Below are positions 16,398 to 24,595 of a stretch of 55,152 nucleotides of DNA, in pieces (positions within the stretch are counted from its first letter, which is position 1; each line of letters opens with the position of its first letter). The stretch comes from JBFHDX01 sp041584475 (GTDB lineage Bacteria; Pseudomonadota; Alphaproteobacteria; UBA8366; JADFVY01): the NCBI GenBank assembly GCA_041584475.1, contig JBFHDX010000011.1, forward strand, positions 1 to 55,152, given 5' to 3'. The notes under the pieces are model-generated. The model saw nothing but the letters and a program-made list of their open reading frames with translations, had not been told where the DNA came from and ran no database searches. The translations under genes and the position numbers were made by a program.

Positions 16398-17030
16398 ATG
16401 GAGCCCTTCACGACCCTGACCGCCGTCGCCGCGCCGCTCGATCTGGCCAACGTCAACACCGACCAGATCTTTCCGGCCCGCTTCATCAAGAAACCGCGCG
16501 CGCACGGCTACGCCGCGTTTACCTTCCACGACCTGCGCCGCGACGATAGCGGCGCGTTGCGGCCCGACTTTCCGCTCAACCAGCCGCGATTTCGCGACGC
16601 CCGGGTTCTCGTTGCCGACGCCAATTTCGGCTGCGGCTCGTCGCGAGAGGGCGCGGTCTACACGCTGCAGGACCACGGTATCAGGGCCGTCATCGCGCCC
16701 AGCTTCGGCGACATCTTTGCAGCCAACTGCACGAAGAACGGCGTGCTGACGGTCACGCTGCCGACCGAGACGGTCGCCGGGCTGCGCCGGGAGCTTCACG
16801 ACGCCGCCGACCCTCGGCTCACGATCGATTTGGCGGCGGAGACGATCCGGCGGCCGAGCGGTGAGATTCTGTCGTTCTCGCCCGAGCCGTTCCAGAAGCA
16901 CTGTCTGATGAACGGGCTCAACGAGATCGACCTCTCGCTCGAGCTGGCCGACCGCATGACGGCATTCGAGCTGGACTATCGCAAGCGCTTTCCCTGGCTC
17001 GCTTCGGCGGCGAGACCGCGTGCCGGCTGA
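16398..17030 (+). CDS. Aconitase-superfamily hydro-lyase small subunit (3-isopropylmalate dehydratase LeuD paralogue)
   Basis: This 210-residue swivel-domain partner of the preceding large subunit completes the heterodimeric hydro-lyase. Diagnostic segments are DLANVNTDQIFPARFIKKP near the N-terminus, the substrate-binding loop NFGCGSSREGAVYTL (canonical REHA reads REGA here), IAPSFGDIFAANCTKNGVL and the C-terminal GLNEIDLSL. Gly in place of His in the GSSRE(H)A loop is a change at the family's substrate-recognition region. Together with the altered large subunit, this argues against isopropylmalate as the substrate. It is spaced seven bases from the large subunit and 12 bases from the next gene, so all three are probably one operon. 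Confidence 0.88.
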   Translation: MEPFTTLTAVAAPLDLANVNTDQIFPARFIKKPRAHGYAAFTFHDLRRDDSGALRPDFPLNQPRFRDARVLVADANFGCGSSREGAVYTLQDHGIRAVIAPSFGDIFAANCTKNGVLTVTLPTETVAGLRRELHDAADPRLTIDLAAETIRRPSGEILSFSPEPFQKHCLMNGLNEIDLSLELADRMTAFELDYRKRFPWLASAARPRAG

Positions 17031-17042
17031 CGGCCCGGGCGC

Positions 17043-18146
17043 ATGCGCATTCGCGAGGTCTCGCTATACCGCGTCGAACTGCCGCTCGTCGCGCCGTACC
17101 GCTTGTCCTACCGGACCTTCGAGAGTTTCCAGCCGCTGATCGTCGAGCTGCGCGACGAGGACGGGCGCGAGGGCTGGGGCGAGCAACATATCGCGCCGGG
17201 CTCGAGCGCCGAGACGCGGGACGGCGGTTGGGAGTTCGCGGCGGAGACAGGCGAACGGCTCGTCGGCTTGCCGCCCGATGGCGCGCGGCGGCTCGTTGCG
17301 GCACGCGCCGCGGCGAGCCCGGTCGCGGCGACCGCGCTGGCCACCGCGCTCGAGATGCTGCAGGGGACGCCGCTCCTGTCATCGGCCCTCGAGCGACGGT
17401 TCCGGCTGCTGACCGCATTCAACGCAACCGAACAGAGAGCCATCGGCGACGAGGTGGAGGCGCGGCTCGCCCAGGGATTCACGACGTTCAAGATCAAGGT
17501 CGGAACCGATGTCGAGGCGGACATCGAGCGGCTGGGCTGGATCCAGCGGGCCGCGGCCGGCCGCGCGACCCTGCGCATCGACGCCAACCGCGCCTACAGC
17601 CGGGATGACGGCTGTCGCTTCGCCACCGCCATCGACCCCACCGGCATCGAGCTGTTCGAGCAACCCTGCGCGGCCGAGGACTGGGACGCGAACGCGGCCG
17701 TCGCGGCCGTATCGCGTGTCTCGCTCATGCTCGACGAGCCGATCTGCGCGCTGGCGGATATCGACCGCGCGGCGACGATCCCCGGTATCGGGCTGTGCAA
17801 GGTCAAGCTCAAGCGGTTCGGGTCGCTCGCCGGTCTGGCGACGGCCGTCGACCATATCCATGCGCGCGGCATGCGAGCGGTTCTCGGCGACGGCCTCGGC
17901 GCCGAGGTCAATTGCTGGATGGAGGCCTGCGTGGCCGACGGCCGCATCGACAATGCCGGCGAGTTCAACGGCTATCTCAAGATCAGGCCCGAGGCCCGCC
18001 TGCTCGCCGACCCGTTGCGGTTCGAGGCGGGCGAACTGGTTATCCCCGCCGGCTGGCGGCCGCGTGTCGAGCGCCGGCGGCTCGACCGGCGGACCCTGCT
18101 GCGCAAGCGCTGCGCCCCGACCACGTTGGACACCGGTAGGGCCTGA
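17043..18146 (+). CDS. Enolase-superfamily enzyme, muconate-cycloisomerase subgroup
   Basis: The 367-residue protein has the capping domain (about 1-125) and a TIM barrel with all subgroup residues visible: the KxK base pair K150-I-K152, metal ligands D180 (RIDANRAY), E206 (LFEQP) and D231 (MLDEP), and Lys in KVKLKRFG (about 253-257). This is the muconate lactonizing enzyme layout, whose members do cycloisomerisation, o-succinylbenzoate synthesis, or epimerisation of N-acyl amino acids and dipeptides, all by proton abstraction alpha to a carboxylate. Specificity cannot be read from sequence. Sitting as third gene after LeuC/LeuD-type subunits, it probably acts on a carboxylate of the same pathway (lactone formation or racemisation). 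Confidence 0.87.
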   Translation: MRIREVSLYRVELPLVAPYRLSYRTFESFQPLIVELRDEDGREGWGEQHIAPGSSAETRDGGWEFAAETGERLVGLPPDGARRLVAARAAASPVAATALATALEMLQGTPLLSSALERRFRLLTAFNATEQRAIGDEVEARLAQGFTTFKIKVGTDVEADIERLGWIQRAAAGRATLRIDANRAYSRDDGCRFATAIDPTGIELFEQPCAAEDWDANAAVAAVSRVSLMLDEPICALADIDRAATIPGIGLCKVKLKRFGSLAGLATAVDHIHARGMRAVLGDGLGAEVNCWMEACVADGRIDNAGEFNGYLKIRPEARLLADPLRFEAGELVIPAGWRPRVERRRLDRRTLLRKRCAPTTLDTGRA

Positions 18147-18169
18147 CGCCGCGCCGGCGGCTCGCCGCG

Positions 18170-19033
18170 CTAGCCGCCGTAGCGGTCGGCCCATGCCAGC
18201 CAGTCGTCGTGGTCGACGGCCTCGTCGCGCGCCGGCAACGGCGCCAGAAGTGCCGCCGCCGCGCCGCTGTCGCCGTCGGCCCGGATCGCGCGCAACACCT
18301 CCGTCATCGTGCGGATCACCGCGCGCTGGAGGTCGGAGGGCACGATCACCAGCTGGTAGCCTAGCCGGCCCAGCCGCTCCACCGGCACGAACGGCGTGCG
18401 CCCGCCACGGAACATGTTGATCATCAGCGGCGCGGGCAGGCGCCGTGGGATCTCCTCGATCTGCTCCTCGCTCTCGGGCGCCTCGACGAACAGCAGATCG
18501 GCACCCGCCTCCCTGTAGGCCGCCGCCCGTTCGAGCGCCGCGGCGAACCCTTCGACGGCGATGGCGTCGGTGCGCGCGGCGATCACGAAATCCGGATCGC
18601 GGCGCGCGGCGACGGCAGCGCGGATCTTGCCCGCCATCTCCTCTGTCGCGATCAACTGTTTCCCGGCAACGTGACCGCAGCGCTTCGGAAAGCCCTGATC
18701 CTCGAGATGCAGCCCGGCGAGTCCCAGCTGCTCGAACGTCCGCACCGTCCGTCGCACGTGGAGCGCGGTACCGTGGCCGGTGTCGCCGTCGGCCAGCACG
18801 GGGCAGCCCGCCGCCTCGACGATCTGGCGCAGGCGCTCCGCCATTTCCGCGATGCCGACGAGGCCGAGATCGGGCAGGCCGATACTGCGCGCGATCGCGC
18901 CGCCGCTGGCATAGATCACCGGGAAGCCGGCGCGGCGCGCGAGGTGGGCCGAAAGGCCGTCGAACACGCCGGGGGCGACGAGGGGGCCGTGGCCCGCAAG
19001 TTCCGCCCTGAAACGCGCACCGGGGGTTTGCAT
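18170..19033 (-). CDS. Isocitrate lyase/PEP mutase-family C-C lyase (methylisocitrate or dimethylmalate lyase-like)
   Basis: The 287-residue TIM-barrel protein has the Mg-binding ADGDTGHG motif (D82-G-D84) and the catalytic-loop signature PKRCGHVAGKQLI with Cys119. That loop is the mark of true lyases in this superfamily (2-methylisocitrate lyase, 2,3-dimethylmalate lyase); oxaloacetate decarboxylases and PEP mutases lack it. Such enzymes split a 2-hydroxy-3-alkyl dicarboxylate by retro-aldol reaction, for example into pyruvate plus a short acid, or succinate for methylisocitrate. No prpC is present, and the hydro-lyase beside it is LeuCD-like, so a dimethylmalate-type substrate is attractive. 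The gene diverges from the TTT operon; an 8-of-12 operator lies 45 bases upstream. Confidence 0.86.
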   Translation of the reverse strand: MQTPGARFRAELAGHGPLVAPGVFDGLSAHLARRAGFPVIYASGGAIARSIGLPDLGLVGIAEMAERLRQIVEAAGCPVLADGDTGHGTALHVRRTVRTFEQLGLAGLHLEDQGFPKRCGHVAGKQLIATEEMAGKIRAAVAARRDPDFVIAARTDAIAVEGFAAALERAAAYREAGADLLFVEAPESEEQIEEIPRRLPAPLMINMFRGGRTPFVPVERLGRLGYQLVIVPSDLQRAVIRTMTEVLRAIRADGDSGAAAALLAPLPARDEAVDHDDWLAWADRYGG

Positions 19034-19077
19034 CGATCGGTCCTCCGCGGCGGTTCGTCGACTGGCCGCCAGCCGGT

Positions 19078-19089
19078 TCTGTTTACAAT
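19078..19089. promoter_or_regulatory. Weak GntR-type operator upstream of the lyase gene
   Basis: TCTGTTTACAAT matches the palindrome ATTGTCGACAAT at 8 of 12 positions, with the TGT...ACAAT half-sites intact. It lies 45 bases upstream of the lyase start on the minus strand. Confidence 0.4.
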
Positions 19090-19200
19090 ATCGCCGTCCG
19101 GTGCGGGCGCTCGACCGTTGCGCCGCACCGGCGAATCAGCGCGTTGCGGCATGGTTTGACGGGTTGTCGCCCTACCCGCAGCCGAGGCCGCTGCCGTCAT

Positions 19201-19231
19201 TTTGTTGACAATCCGGAGTGTTGTCGACCAT
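19201..19231 (+). promoter_or_regulatory. Promoter of the TTT-catabolic operon overlapped by two operators
   Basis: TTTGTTGACAAT (19201-19212) and GTTGTCGACCAT (19220-19231) each match ATTGTCGACAAT at 10 of 12 positions; they are 19 bases apart, almost two helical turns. The first contains the perfect -35 hexamer TTGACA (19205-19210), and the second covers the place where the -10 element would fall (CATCTT, 18-base spacing). This geometry fits repression by a dimeric GntR-family protein. The transporter gene starts 115 bases downstream. Confidence 0.6.
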
Positions 19232-19346
19232 CTTGTCCCGAGGCCGAAGGTCGTGCAGCGTTCTGGCGCGGGAGTGTCGTCGGACCCCTCGCGCGAGACC
19301 TGGGAACGGGGAAATCGGCCGCGATAATCTGCTCGGGAGGAAAACG

Positions 19347-20324
19347 ATGAAATCCAGTCTCACCAACGCGCGCCGTGGCTTCCTGGTCGCCGCAGCCGGT
19401 GCCGTCGCGGCGCTGGCCGTGCCGGCCCTGGCGCAGGACGACTTCCCCAACCGGACCATCGAGGTCGTCATCCATTCGGCCTATGGCGGCGGTACCGACG
19501 TGACCGCGCGCATGATGATGATCCGCACCCGCCGCGAACTCGACACCGACATGGTCGTGGTCAGCCAGCGCGGCGGCTCCGGCGCCAAGGCGCAGGGCTA
19601 CGTGCTCGGCAAGCCCGCCGACGGCCACACGATCATGGCGCTGACGCAGTCGCATCTCTACACGATGGCCCGCGGCAAGTCGGACATGAAGATCGACGAT
19701 ATCATCGGCGTCGCCCGCGCGATGGACGACCCGACATTCATCACCGTCGGGGCCAACAGCCAGTACAAGACGTTCGAGGAGCTCGTCGTGGCATCGAAGT
19801 CGAAACCCCTGAATTGGGGCGTCGCGCAGATCGGCGGCACCGAGCATATCGGCCTGGCCCAGCTCGCCAAGGCCGCGGGCATGCAGTACAAGGTCGTCCC
19901 CTTCGGTTCCGGCGGCCAGATGATCCAGGCGCTGCTGTCCGGCGCGATCGACGCGACGCTGCCGAATGTCAGCGAGGCCGGCTCGCAGATCCAGGACGGC
20001 GCCGTGCGGCCGTTGGTGGTGATGGCCGAGAAACGCCTGAAGGACTATCCGGACGTCCCGACGACCTTCGAAGCCGGCTACAAGGTCAAGACCTCGACGA
20101 CGCGCGGCTACGCCGTGCTCGCCACCACGCCGAAGCCGATCATCGAGAAGATCTCGGCGGCGATGGTCAAGGCGATGAACCACGAGGTCTTCGCCAACTA
20201 TCTGAAGAGCTCGGGCCTGACGCCCGAGGACAGTGTCGCGGGCTGGGAGGTCTGGGACAAGCACCTCAAGGAGGAGTACCAGATCGCCGCCGAGGCGCTG
20301 AAAGAACTCGGCCTCGACAAGTAG
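19347..20324 (+). CDS. TTT transporter periplasmic solute-binding protein (TctC family)
   Basis: The 325-residue protein begins with a Tat-like or Sec signal (ARRGFLVAAAGAVAALA, then AQDD). The mature part has the TctC/Bug features PNRTIEVVIHSAYGGGTDVTARMM and TSTTRGYAVLATTPKPIIEKI. Bug-type receptors hold carboxylates in a Venus-flytrap fold without charged side chains. Here the ligand-loop contains GGGTD, as in carboxylate binders. It starts the seven-gene operon TctC-B-A, SDR, MmgE/PrpD, CoA-transferase, crotonase. GGGAGG lies six bases before the ATG, and a longer frame from 19218 has no such site. The operators at 19201-19231 suggest substrate induction. Confidence 0.93.
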   Translation: MKSSLTNARRGFLVAAAGAVAALAVPALAQDDFPNRTIEVVIHSAYGGGTDVTARMMMIRTRRELDTDMVVVSQRGGSGAKAQGYVLGKPADGHTIMALTQSHLYTMARGKSDMKIDDIIGVARAMDDPTFITVGANSQYKTFEELVVASKSKPLNWGVAQIGGTEHIGLAQLAKAAGMQYKVVPFGSGGQMIQALLSGAIDATLPNVSEAGSQIQDGAVRPLVVMAEKRLKDYPDVPTTFEAGYKVKTSTTRGYAVLATTPKPIIEKISAAMVKAMNHEVFANYLKSSGLTPEDSVAGWEVWDKHLKEEYQIAAEALKELGLDK

Positions 20325-20357
20325 GTCGCGGGCCGGCTCGCGAGCAGGGGAACGGCC

Positions 20358-20906
20358 ATGTCCAACGGCGCGCGGCCGCCCGGTCGGGAACAGGGGGGCG
20401 CCGGCGGTCGCTCGGCGATCGCCCGCCTCCTGCACCCGGTCGACTCCGTCATCGCGATCGGCATCATCGCCTTCTGCGGCTGGCTTCTTTACGAGACCGG
20501 GCAGTTCGACGAGGTTTCGTTCCTGTTTTCGCAGAACATCCCGCCCGAACTGTTCCCGCGGATCCTGATCGTCGTCATCATCCTGTTCTGCCTCGCGCTG
20601 CCGTTCGAGCACATCCTGCTTACGCGCAAGGGCAAGGACATCGACAAGGGGCGCCGCGACAAGGTGAGCGGCATGACCTGGCTGACGATGCTCGTGCTCG
20701 TCGCCACCGTCAGCGCTTCGCCGCTCCTCGGCACCTACCTGACGATGGTCGCGGTCTGCATCGTGCTGCCGCTGCTCTGGCACGAGCGCCGGCTGCACTA
20801 CATCCTCGCTTTCGCAGCGGTCTTTCCGGCGGCGGTGACCGTGCTCTTCAACCTCGTCCTCGGCGTATTCTTCGAGCCCGGGATGATCGGCATCGCGTTC
20901 CACTGA
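20358..20906 (+). CDS. TTT transporter small membrane subunit (TctB family)
   Basis: The 182-residue protein has four predicted TM helices: about residues 33-50 (DSVIAIGIIAFCGWLL), 70-90 (LFPRILIVVIILFCLALP), 112-130 (WLTMLVLVATVSASPLLG) and 140-175, with the second part split. This is the layout of TctB, the poorly conserved small subunit that pairs with TctA. Sequence similarity in this family is low; the call rests on its size and position between tctC- and tctA-like genes, 33 and 19 bases from them. Confidence 0.87.
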   Translation: MSNGARPPGREQGGAGGRSAIARLLHPVDSVIAIGIIAFCGWLLYETGQFDEVSFLFSQNIPPELFPRILIVVIILFCLALPFEHILLTRKGKDIDKGRRDKVSGMTWLTMLVLVATVSASPLLGTYLTMVAVCIVLPLLWHERRLHYILAFAAVFPAAVTVLFNLVLGVFFEPGMIGIAFH

Positions 20907-20925
20907 GAACGAACGGAAGCGATCG

Positions 20926-22437
20926 ATGGAACCCGTCGTCACCGGACTGTCGCTGCTTCTCGATCCGCTCAATATCGGGCTGATTCTCGGCGGCGTGCTG
21001 ATCGGGGTGCTGGTCGGGGCGCTGCCCGGACTCAGCTCGCCGATGGCGATCGCGCTGCTGATCCCGTTCACCATCCAGCTCGAGCCGATCCCGGCGATCT
21101 CGATGATGGCGGCGCTGTACTGCGCGGGCACCTTCGGCGGATCGATCACGGCGATCCTCATCAACGCCCCGGGGGCGCCACCGGCGGCGGCCACCGCCCT
21201 CGACGGCTACCCGATGGCCAAGAAGGGCGAGGCGGGGCGCGCCCTCGGCCTGGCGACGATCTCGAGCGTCACCGGCGGCATCTTCAGCCTCGTCATCTTC
21301 ATCTTCGCCGCCCCGATGCTGGCGACGCTGGCGCTGAAATTCAGGCCGCCGGAATATTTCGCGCTGTCGGTGTTCGCGCTGTCGATGCTGGCGTCGATCA
21401 GCGGCAAATCGTCGCTGCGCAACCTGATCTCCGGCGCCTTCGGCGTCCTCATCGGCACCATCGGGGTGCACCTCACCACCGGCGTCGAGCGCTTCACCTT
21501 CGACATCCCGGAACTGACCGAGGGAATCCATTTCGTCCCGGTGCTCATCGGCCTGTTCGCGATGGGCGAACTGCTGAGTCAGTCGCAGACCCTCGATGTC
21601 GCCTATGAAAGGATCCGGGCGACGGCGATGAAGCTGCCGAGCCGCGACGACATCCGCCGCGTCAAATGGACGATCCTGCGCTCGTCCGGCCTCGGCACGT
21701 TCATCGGCATCTTGCCGGCGGAGGGCTCCACGGTCGCCGCGATCATGGGCTACAACGAGGCGAAGCGCTGGTCCAAGAACAAGGACCAGTTCGGCCAGGG
21801 CTGCCCCGAGGGCATCGCCGGTCCGGAGGCGGCGAACAACGCCGCCACCGGCGGCGCCATGGTGCCGACGCTGGCGCTCGGGATTCCGGGCAGCGGCAGC
21901 ACGGCGCTGATCCTCGCGGCGCTGATCATGCACGGGCTGCGGCCGGGCCCCTATCTCGTCAACGAGACGCCCGAATTCATCTACGCCATCTTCGGCGCCA
22001 TGTTGGTCGCCAATGTCGGCTTCCTCGCGATCGGCCTGATCGGCGCGAAATTCTTCTCGCTCGTGACCCTGGTGCCGCCGCGGCTGCTGTGGCCGGCGGT
22101 GTTCACCTTCTCGATGATCGGCTCGTATTCGTACGGCGCCTCGATGTTCGATGTCTGGGTCATGATCATCTCCGGCATCGTCGGTTTCTTCATGCTGCGG
22201 CACGGGTTCGGACCGGCGCCGCTTGTCATGGGGCTGATCCTCGGCAAGCTGGTGGAGGAGACCTTCTCCCAGTCGATGATCATCTACGACAACAACTTCC
22301 TCGCCCTGTTCGAAAGCCCGATCGTCGTCGGCTTCTTCCTGCTCACCGCCGCCAGCCTGCTGTCGCCGCTCTATCCGCTGGTGCGCGATAGGGTGAGCTC
22401 GGCGATGGCCGGGAAGATCAGGGTACCGGGAGAATGA
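20926..22437 (+). CDS. TTT transporter large permease (TctA family)
   Basis: The 503-residue integral membrane protein has about 11-12 TM segments. It contains the TctA signature GALPGLSSPMAIALLIPFT near residue 33 and its inverted-repeat counterpart GILPAEGSTVAAIMGYNEA, plus GTFGGSITAILINAPGAP. TctA forms the substrate path driven by ion gradient, with the periplasmic receptor at 19347. Its stop overlaps the start of the SDR gene by four bases (ATGA at 22434-22437), coupling transport to catabolism. Confidence 0.95.
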   Translation: MEPVVTGLSLLLDPLNIGLILGGVLIGVLVGALPGLSSPMAIALLIPFTIQLEPIPAISMMAALYCAGTFGGSITAILINAPGAPPAAATALDGYPMAKKGEAGRALGLATISSVTGGIFSLVIFIFAAPMLATLALKFRPPEYFALSVFALSMLASISGKSSLRNLISGAFGVLIGTIGVHLTTGVERFTFDIPELTEGIHFVPVLIGLFAMGELLSQSQTLDVAYERIRATAMKLPSRDDIRRVKWTILRSSGLGTFIGILPAEGSTVAAIMGYNEAKRWSKNKDQFGQGCPEGIAGPEAANNAATGGAMVPTLALGIPGSGSTALILAALIMHGLRPGPYLVNETPEFIYAIFGAMLVANVGFLAIGLIGAKFFSLVTLVPPRLLWPAVFTFSMIGSYSYGASMFDVWVMIISGIVGFFMLRHGFGPAPLVMGLILGKLVEETFSQSMIIYDNNFLALFESPIVVGFFLLTAASLLSPLYPLVRDRVSSAMAGKIRVPGE

Positions 22438-23180
22438 CCGCGGCCGGTGCCAGGTCGGCCATCGTTACCGGCGCGGCGCGCAATATCGGCAGGGCCAGCG
22501 CGCTGGCCCTGGGGCAGCTGGGATTCGGCGTGCTGGTGCACGCTCAGCGCAACCGCGACGGCGCCGAGGAGACCGCGCGTCTGGTGCGCGACGCCGGTGG
22601 CGAGGCACGGACGCTGCTGGCCGACCTCACGGACCCCGAAGCCGCGGCCACGATCGCGGCGGCGGCGCGCGAGCTCGGCACGATCGCGGTTCTGGTCAAC
22701 AATGCCGCCGTGCGCCGCGCCGTCCCGTTCCGCGAGATGACGCTCGAGGAGTGGCGGGCGATCCTCGCCGTGAACCTCGACGCCGCCTTCCTGTGCGCCG
22801 GCGCGGTCATCGGCGACATGGTATCCGCGGGTTGGGGCCGGATCGTCAATATCGGCGGGCTGACCGGGCATACGGGCGCCAGCGGGCGCGCCCACGTGGT
22901 GACGTCGAAGGCGGCGCTCGTCGGTCTGACCAAGGCGCTGGCGACCGAATTCGCCGGCACGGGGGTGACCGCGAACTGCGTCGTGCCCGGCGAGATCGAG
23001 ACCGAGCGCGGCGGTGCCGCCGGCGCACGCGGTCAGCATCCGGACAAGCGGCCGCCGATGGTCGGCCGGCGCGGCGAGCCGCGCGAGGTGGCGGCGATGG
23101 TCGCCATGCTGTGCGGGCCGGATGCCGATTACGTGACGGGCCAGACGATCCACGTGAACGGCGGGGCCTATCTGCCGTGA
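22434..23180 (+). CDS. SDR-family protein with replaced catalytic Ser and Tyr
   Basis: This 248-residue short-chain dehydrogenase/reductase fold protein has the cofactor motif TGAARNIGRA, LVNNAAV and the C-terminal YVTGQTIHVNGG. At the active site the usual Ser is absent (VNIGGLTG in place of NISS), and the YxxxK motif reads VVTSK, with Val where Tyr is expected, preceded by His; the Lys is kept. The bases were re-read and the residues hold (CAC GTG GTG ACG TCG AAG). It may therefore use another catalytic scheme with His, or be a dehydratase, isomerase or binding protein. It overlaps tctA and the MmgE/PrpD gene by four bases each, so it is firmly in the operon. Confidence 0.85.
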   Translation: MTAAGARSAIVTGAARNIGRASALALGQLGFGVLVHAQRNRDGAEETARLVRDAGGEARTLLADLTDPEAAATIAAAARELGTIAVLVNNAAVRRAVPFREMTLEEWRAILAVNLDAAFLCAGAVIGDMVSAGWGRIVNIGGLTGHTGASGRAHVVTSKAALVGLTKALATEFAGTGVTANCVVPGEIETERGGAAGARGQHPDKRPPMVGRRGEPREVAAMVAMLCGPDADYVTGQTIHVNGGAYLP

Positions 23181-24553
23181 CGCGACGACCGACGAGCGCC
23201 GCCGAGCGTTTCGCCGAGTGGGCGGCGGAGCTCGCCGCGGCGGACATCCCTGAAGGCACGAGGCGGGCGCTGAACCGAACCCTCCTCGATGCGGCGGGAC
23301 TGATGGTCGCGGCGCGCAACGAGGATTATGTGCGCGCCGCCGTCGCTGCGCGCGACGGTTCCGGCCCCTGTACGGCGATCGGCCACGAGGGCGACTTCGA
23401 CGTCGCCGCGGCGGCGCTCGTCAACGGCACGGCGGTGCACGGCGAGGATTACGACGACACGTTCGAAGGGACGCCGGTCCACGTCGGCGCCGTGATGGTT
23501 CCGGCATTGCTCGCCGCCGCCGAGGCGCGCGGCCTCGGCGGCGGCGCCGTGCTCCGCGGACTGGCCGCAGGCGCCGAGCTCATCTGCCGGCTGGCGCTGG
23601 TCGCCCCGACCGCGATGCACCGCCAGGGATTCCATCCGACGGCGATCTGCGGCGCCTTCGGTGCCGCCGCCGGCATTGCCACCGCGCTCGGCCTTCCGGC
23701 CGACCGCATCGCCTCGGCACTCGGCATCGTCGGCAGCATGGCGTCGGGCATCATCGAGTATCTCGCCGAAGGCACGTGGACGAAGCGGATGCACCCGGGC
23801 TGGGCGGCGCAAGCGGGCTGGCGCGCCGCGCGCCTTGCCGAATGCGGCTTTGTCGGGCCGGCGACCGTGTTCGAGGGCACGCACGGTGCCTTCAGGGCGT
23901 TCGCCGTTCCCGAGATCGAGCGCGACTTCGCGCAGCTCAGCGACGGCTGGGGCACGCGCTGGGAGGTCGCCAGCCTCGCCTTCAAGCCCTATGCCTGCGG
24001 CACCATGGCCCAGCCCTTCATCGACTGCGCGCTGTCGCTGCGCGACCAGATCCCGGCGCCGCGCGCGATCCAGCGGCTCGACGCCCGGGTCGGCGAGGGC
24101 ACGGTGCACCGGCTGTGGGAGCCGCGCGACGAGAAGATCAGGCCGTCGAGCCCCTATTCGGCGAAGTTCTCCGTCCCGTTCTGCGTCGCCGTTGCGATGG
24201 TCGACGGCGAAGCGGGGCTGGAGCAGTTCAGCGCGCGCAGGATCGCCGACGCGGAAACGCTAGAACTCGCCGCACGCGTGTTCTACGAGATCGATCCGAA
24301 CGACGAGTATCCGCGGAACTACACCGGCTACCTGATGGCCTCGCTCGACGACGGCGGCCGGCTCACGGCGCGTCAGCCCTGCCTGCGCGGCGGTCGCGGC
24401 GCACCGCTGAGCGACGAGGAGATCGAGCGTAAGTTCTACGCCAACACCGCCTACGGGGGTTGGACGCGGGACCGCGCCGAGGCGCTTGCCGCGTTCTGCG
24501 CCGGGATCTTCGCTGCGCCGGACCTCGCCGCGCTGCGCCGGTTCGCAGGCTAG
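23177..24553 (+). CDS. MmgE/PrpD-family protein
   Basis: The 458-residue protein belongs to the family of 2-methylcitrate dehydratase (PrpD), cis-aconitate decarboxylase and iminodisuccinate epimerase. It has an all-helical domain with GEDYDDTFEGTPVHVG (the family's D-D-T-H active-site segment), MHRQGFHPTAICGAFGAAAG and WTKRMHPGWAAQAG, and a smaller lid domain with the KPYACG segment at about 273. It could dehydrate or epimerise a tricarboxylate or branched dicarboxylate. The start is the GTG at 23177, which overlaps the SDR stop (GTGA). No prpB or prpC canonical methylcitrate genes are near, so a true methylcitrate cycle is unlikely. Confidence 0.88.
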   Translation: MTRRPTSAAERFAEWAAELAAADIPEGTRRALNRTLLDAAGLMVAARNEDYVRAAVAARDGSGPCTAIGHEGDFDVAAAALVNGTAVHGEDYDDTFEGTPVHVGAVMVPALLAAAEARGLGGGAVLRGLAAGAELICRLALVAPTAMHRQGFHPTAICGAFGAAAGIATALGLPADRIASALGIVGSMASGIIEYLAEGTWTKRMHPGWAAQAGWRAARLAECGFVGPATVFEGTHGAFRAFAVPEIERDFAQLSDGWGTRWEVASLAFKPYACGTMAQPFIDCALSLRDQIPAPRAIQRLDARVGEGTVHRLWEPRDEKIRPSSPYSAKFSVPFCVAVAMVDGEAGLEQFSARRIADAETLELAARVFYEIDPNDEYPRNYTGYLMASLDDGGRLTARQPCLRGGRGAPLSDEEIERKFYANTAYGGWTRDRAEALAAFCAGIFAAPDLAALRRFAG

Positions 24554-24595
24554 TCTCCGGATCCAGACAAGACCCAAGGCAAGGGAGCAGACTCG

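Larger units (their letters stand above)
19034..19346. other. Divergent control region between the lyase and the TTT operon
   Basis: This 313-base gap contains no gene. It holds operator-like sites at 19078-19089, 19201-19212 and 19220-19231 and a TTGACA -35 candidate facing the transporter genes. Confidence 0.6.

Noticed and set aside
14975..17030. Leucine biosynthesis operon
   Set aside because: Only the LeuC/LeuD-type pair is present. No leuA or leuB is near, recognition segments differ, and the surrounding genes are catabolic.
18170..24553. 2-methylcitrate cycle (prpBCD)
   Set aside because: A lyase of the PrpB superfamily and an MmgE/PrpD protein are present, but there is no methylcitrate synthase, the genes are divergent, and the hydro-lyase is LeuCD-like.
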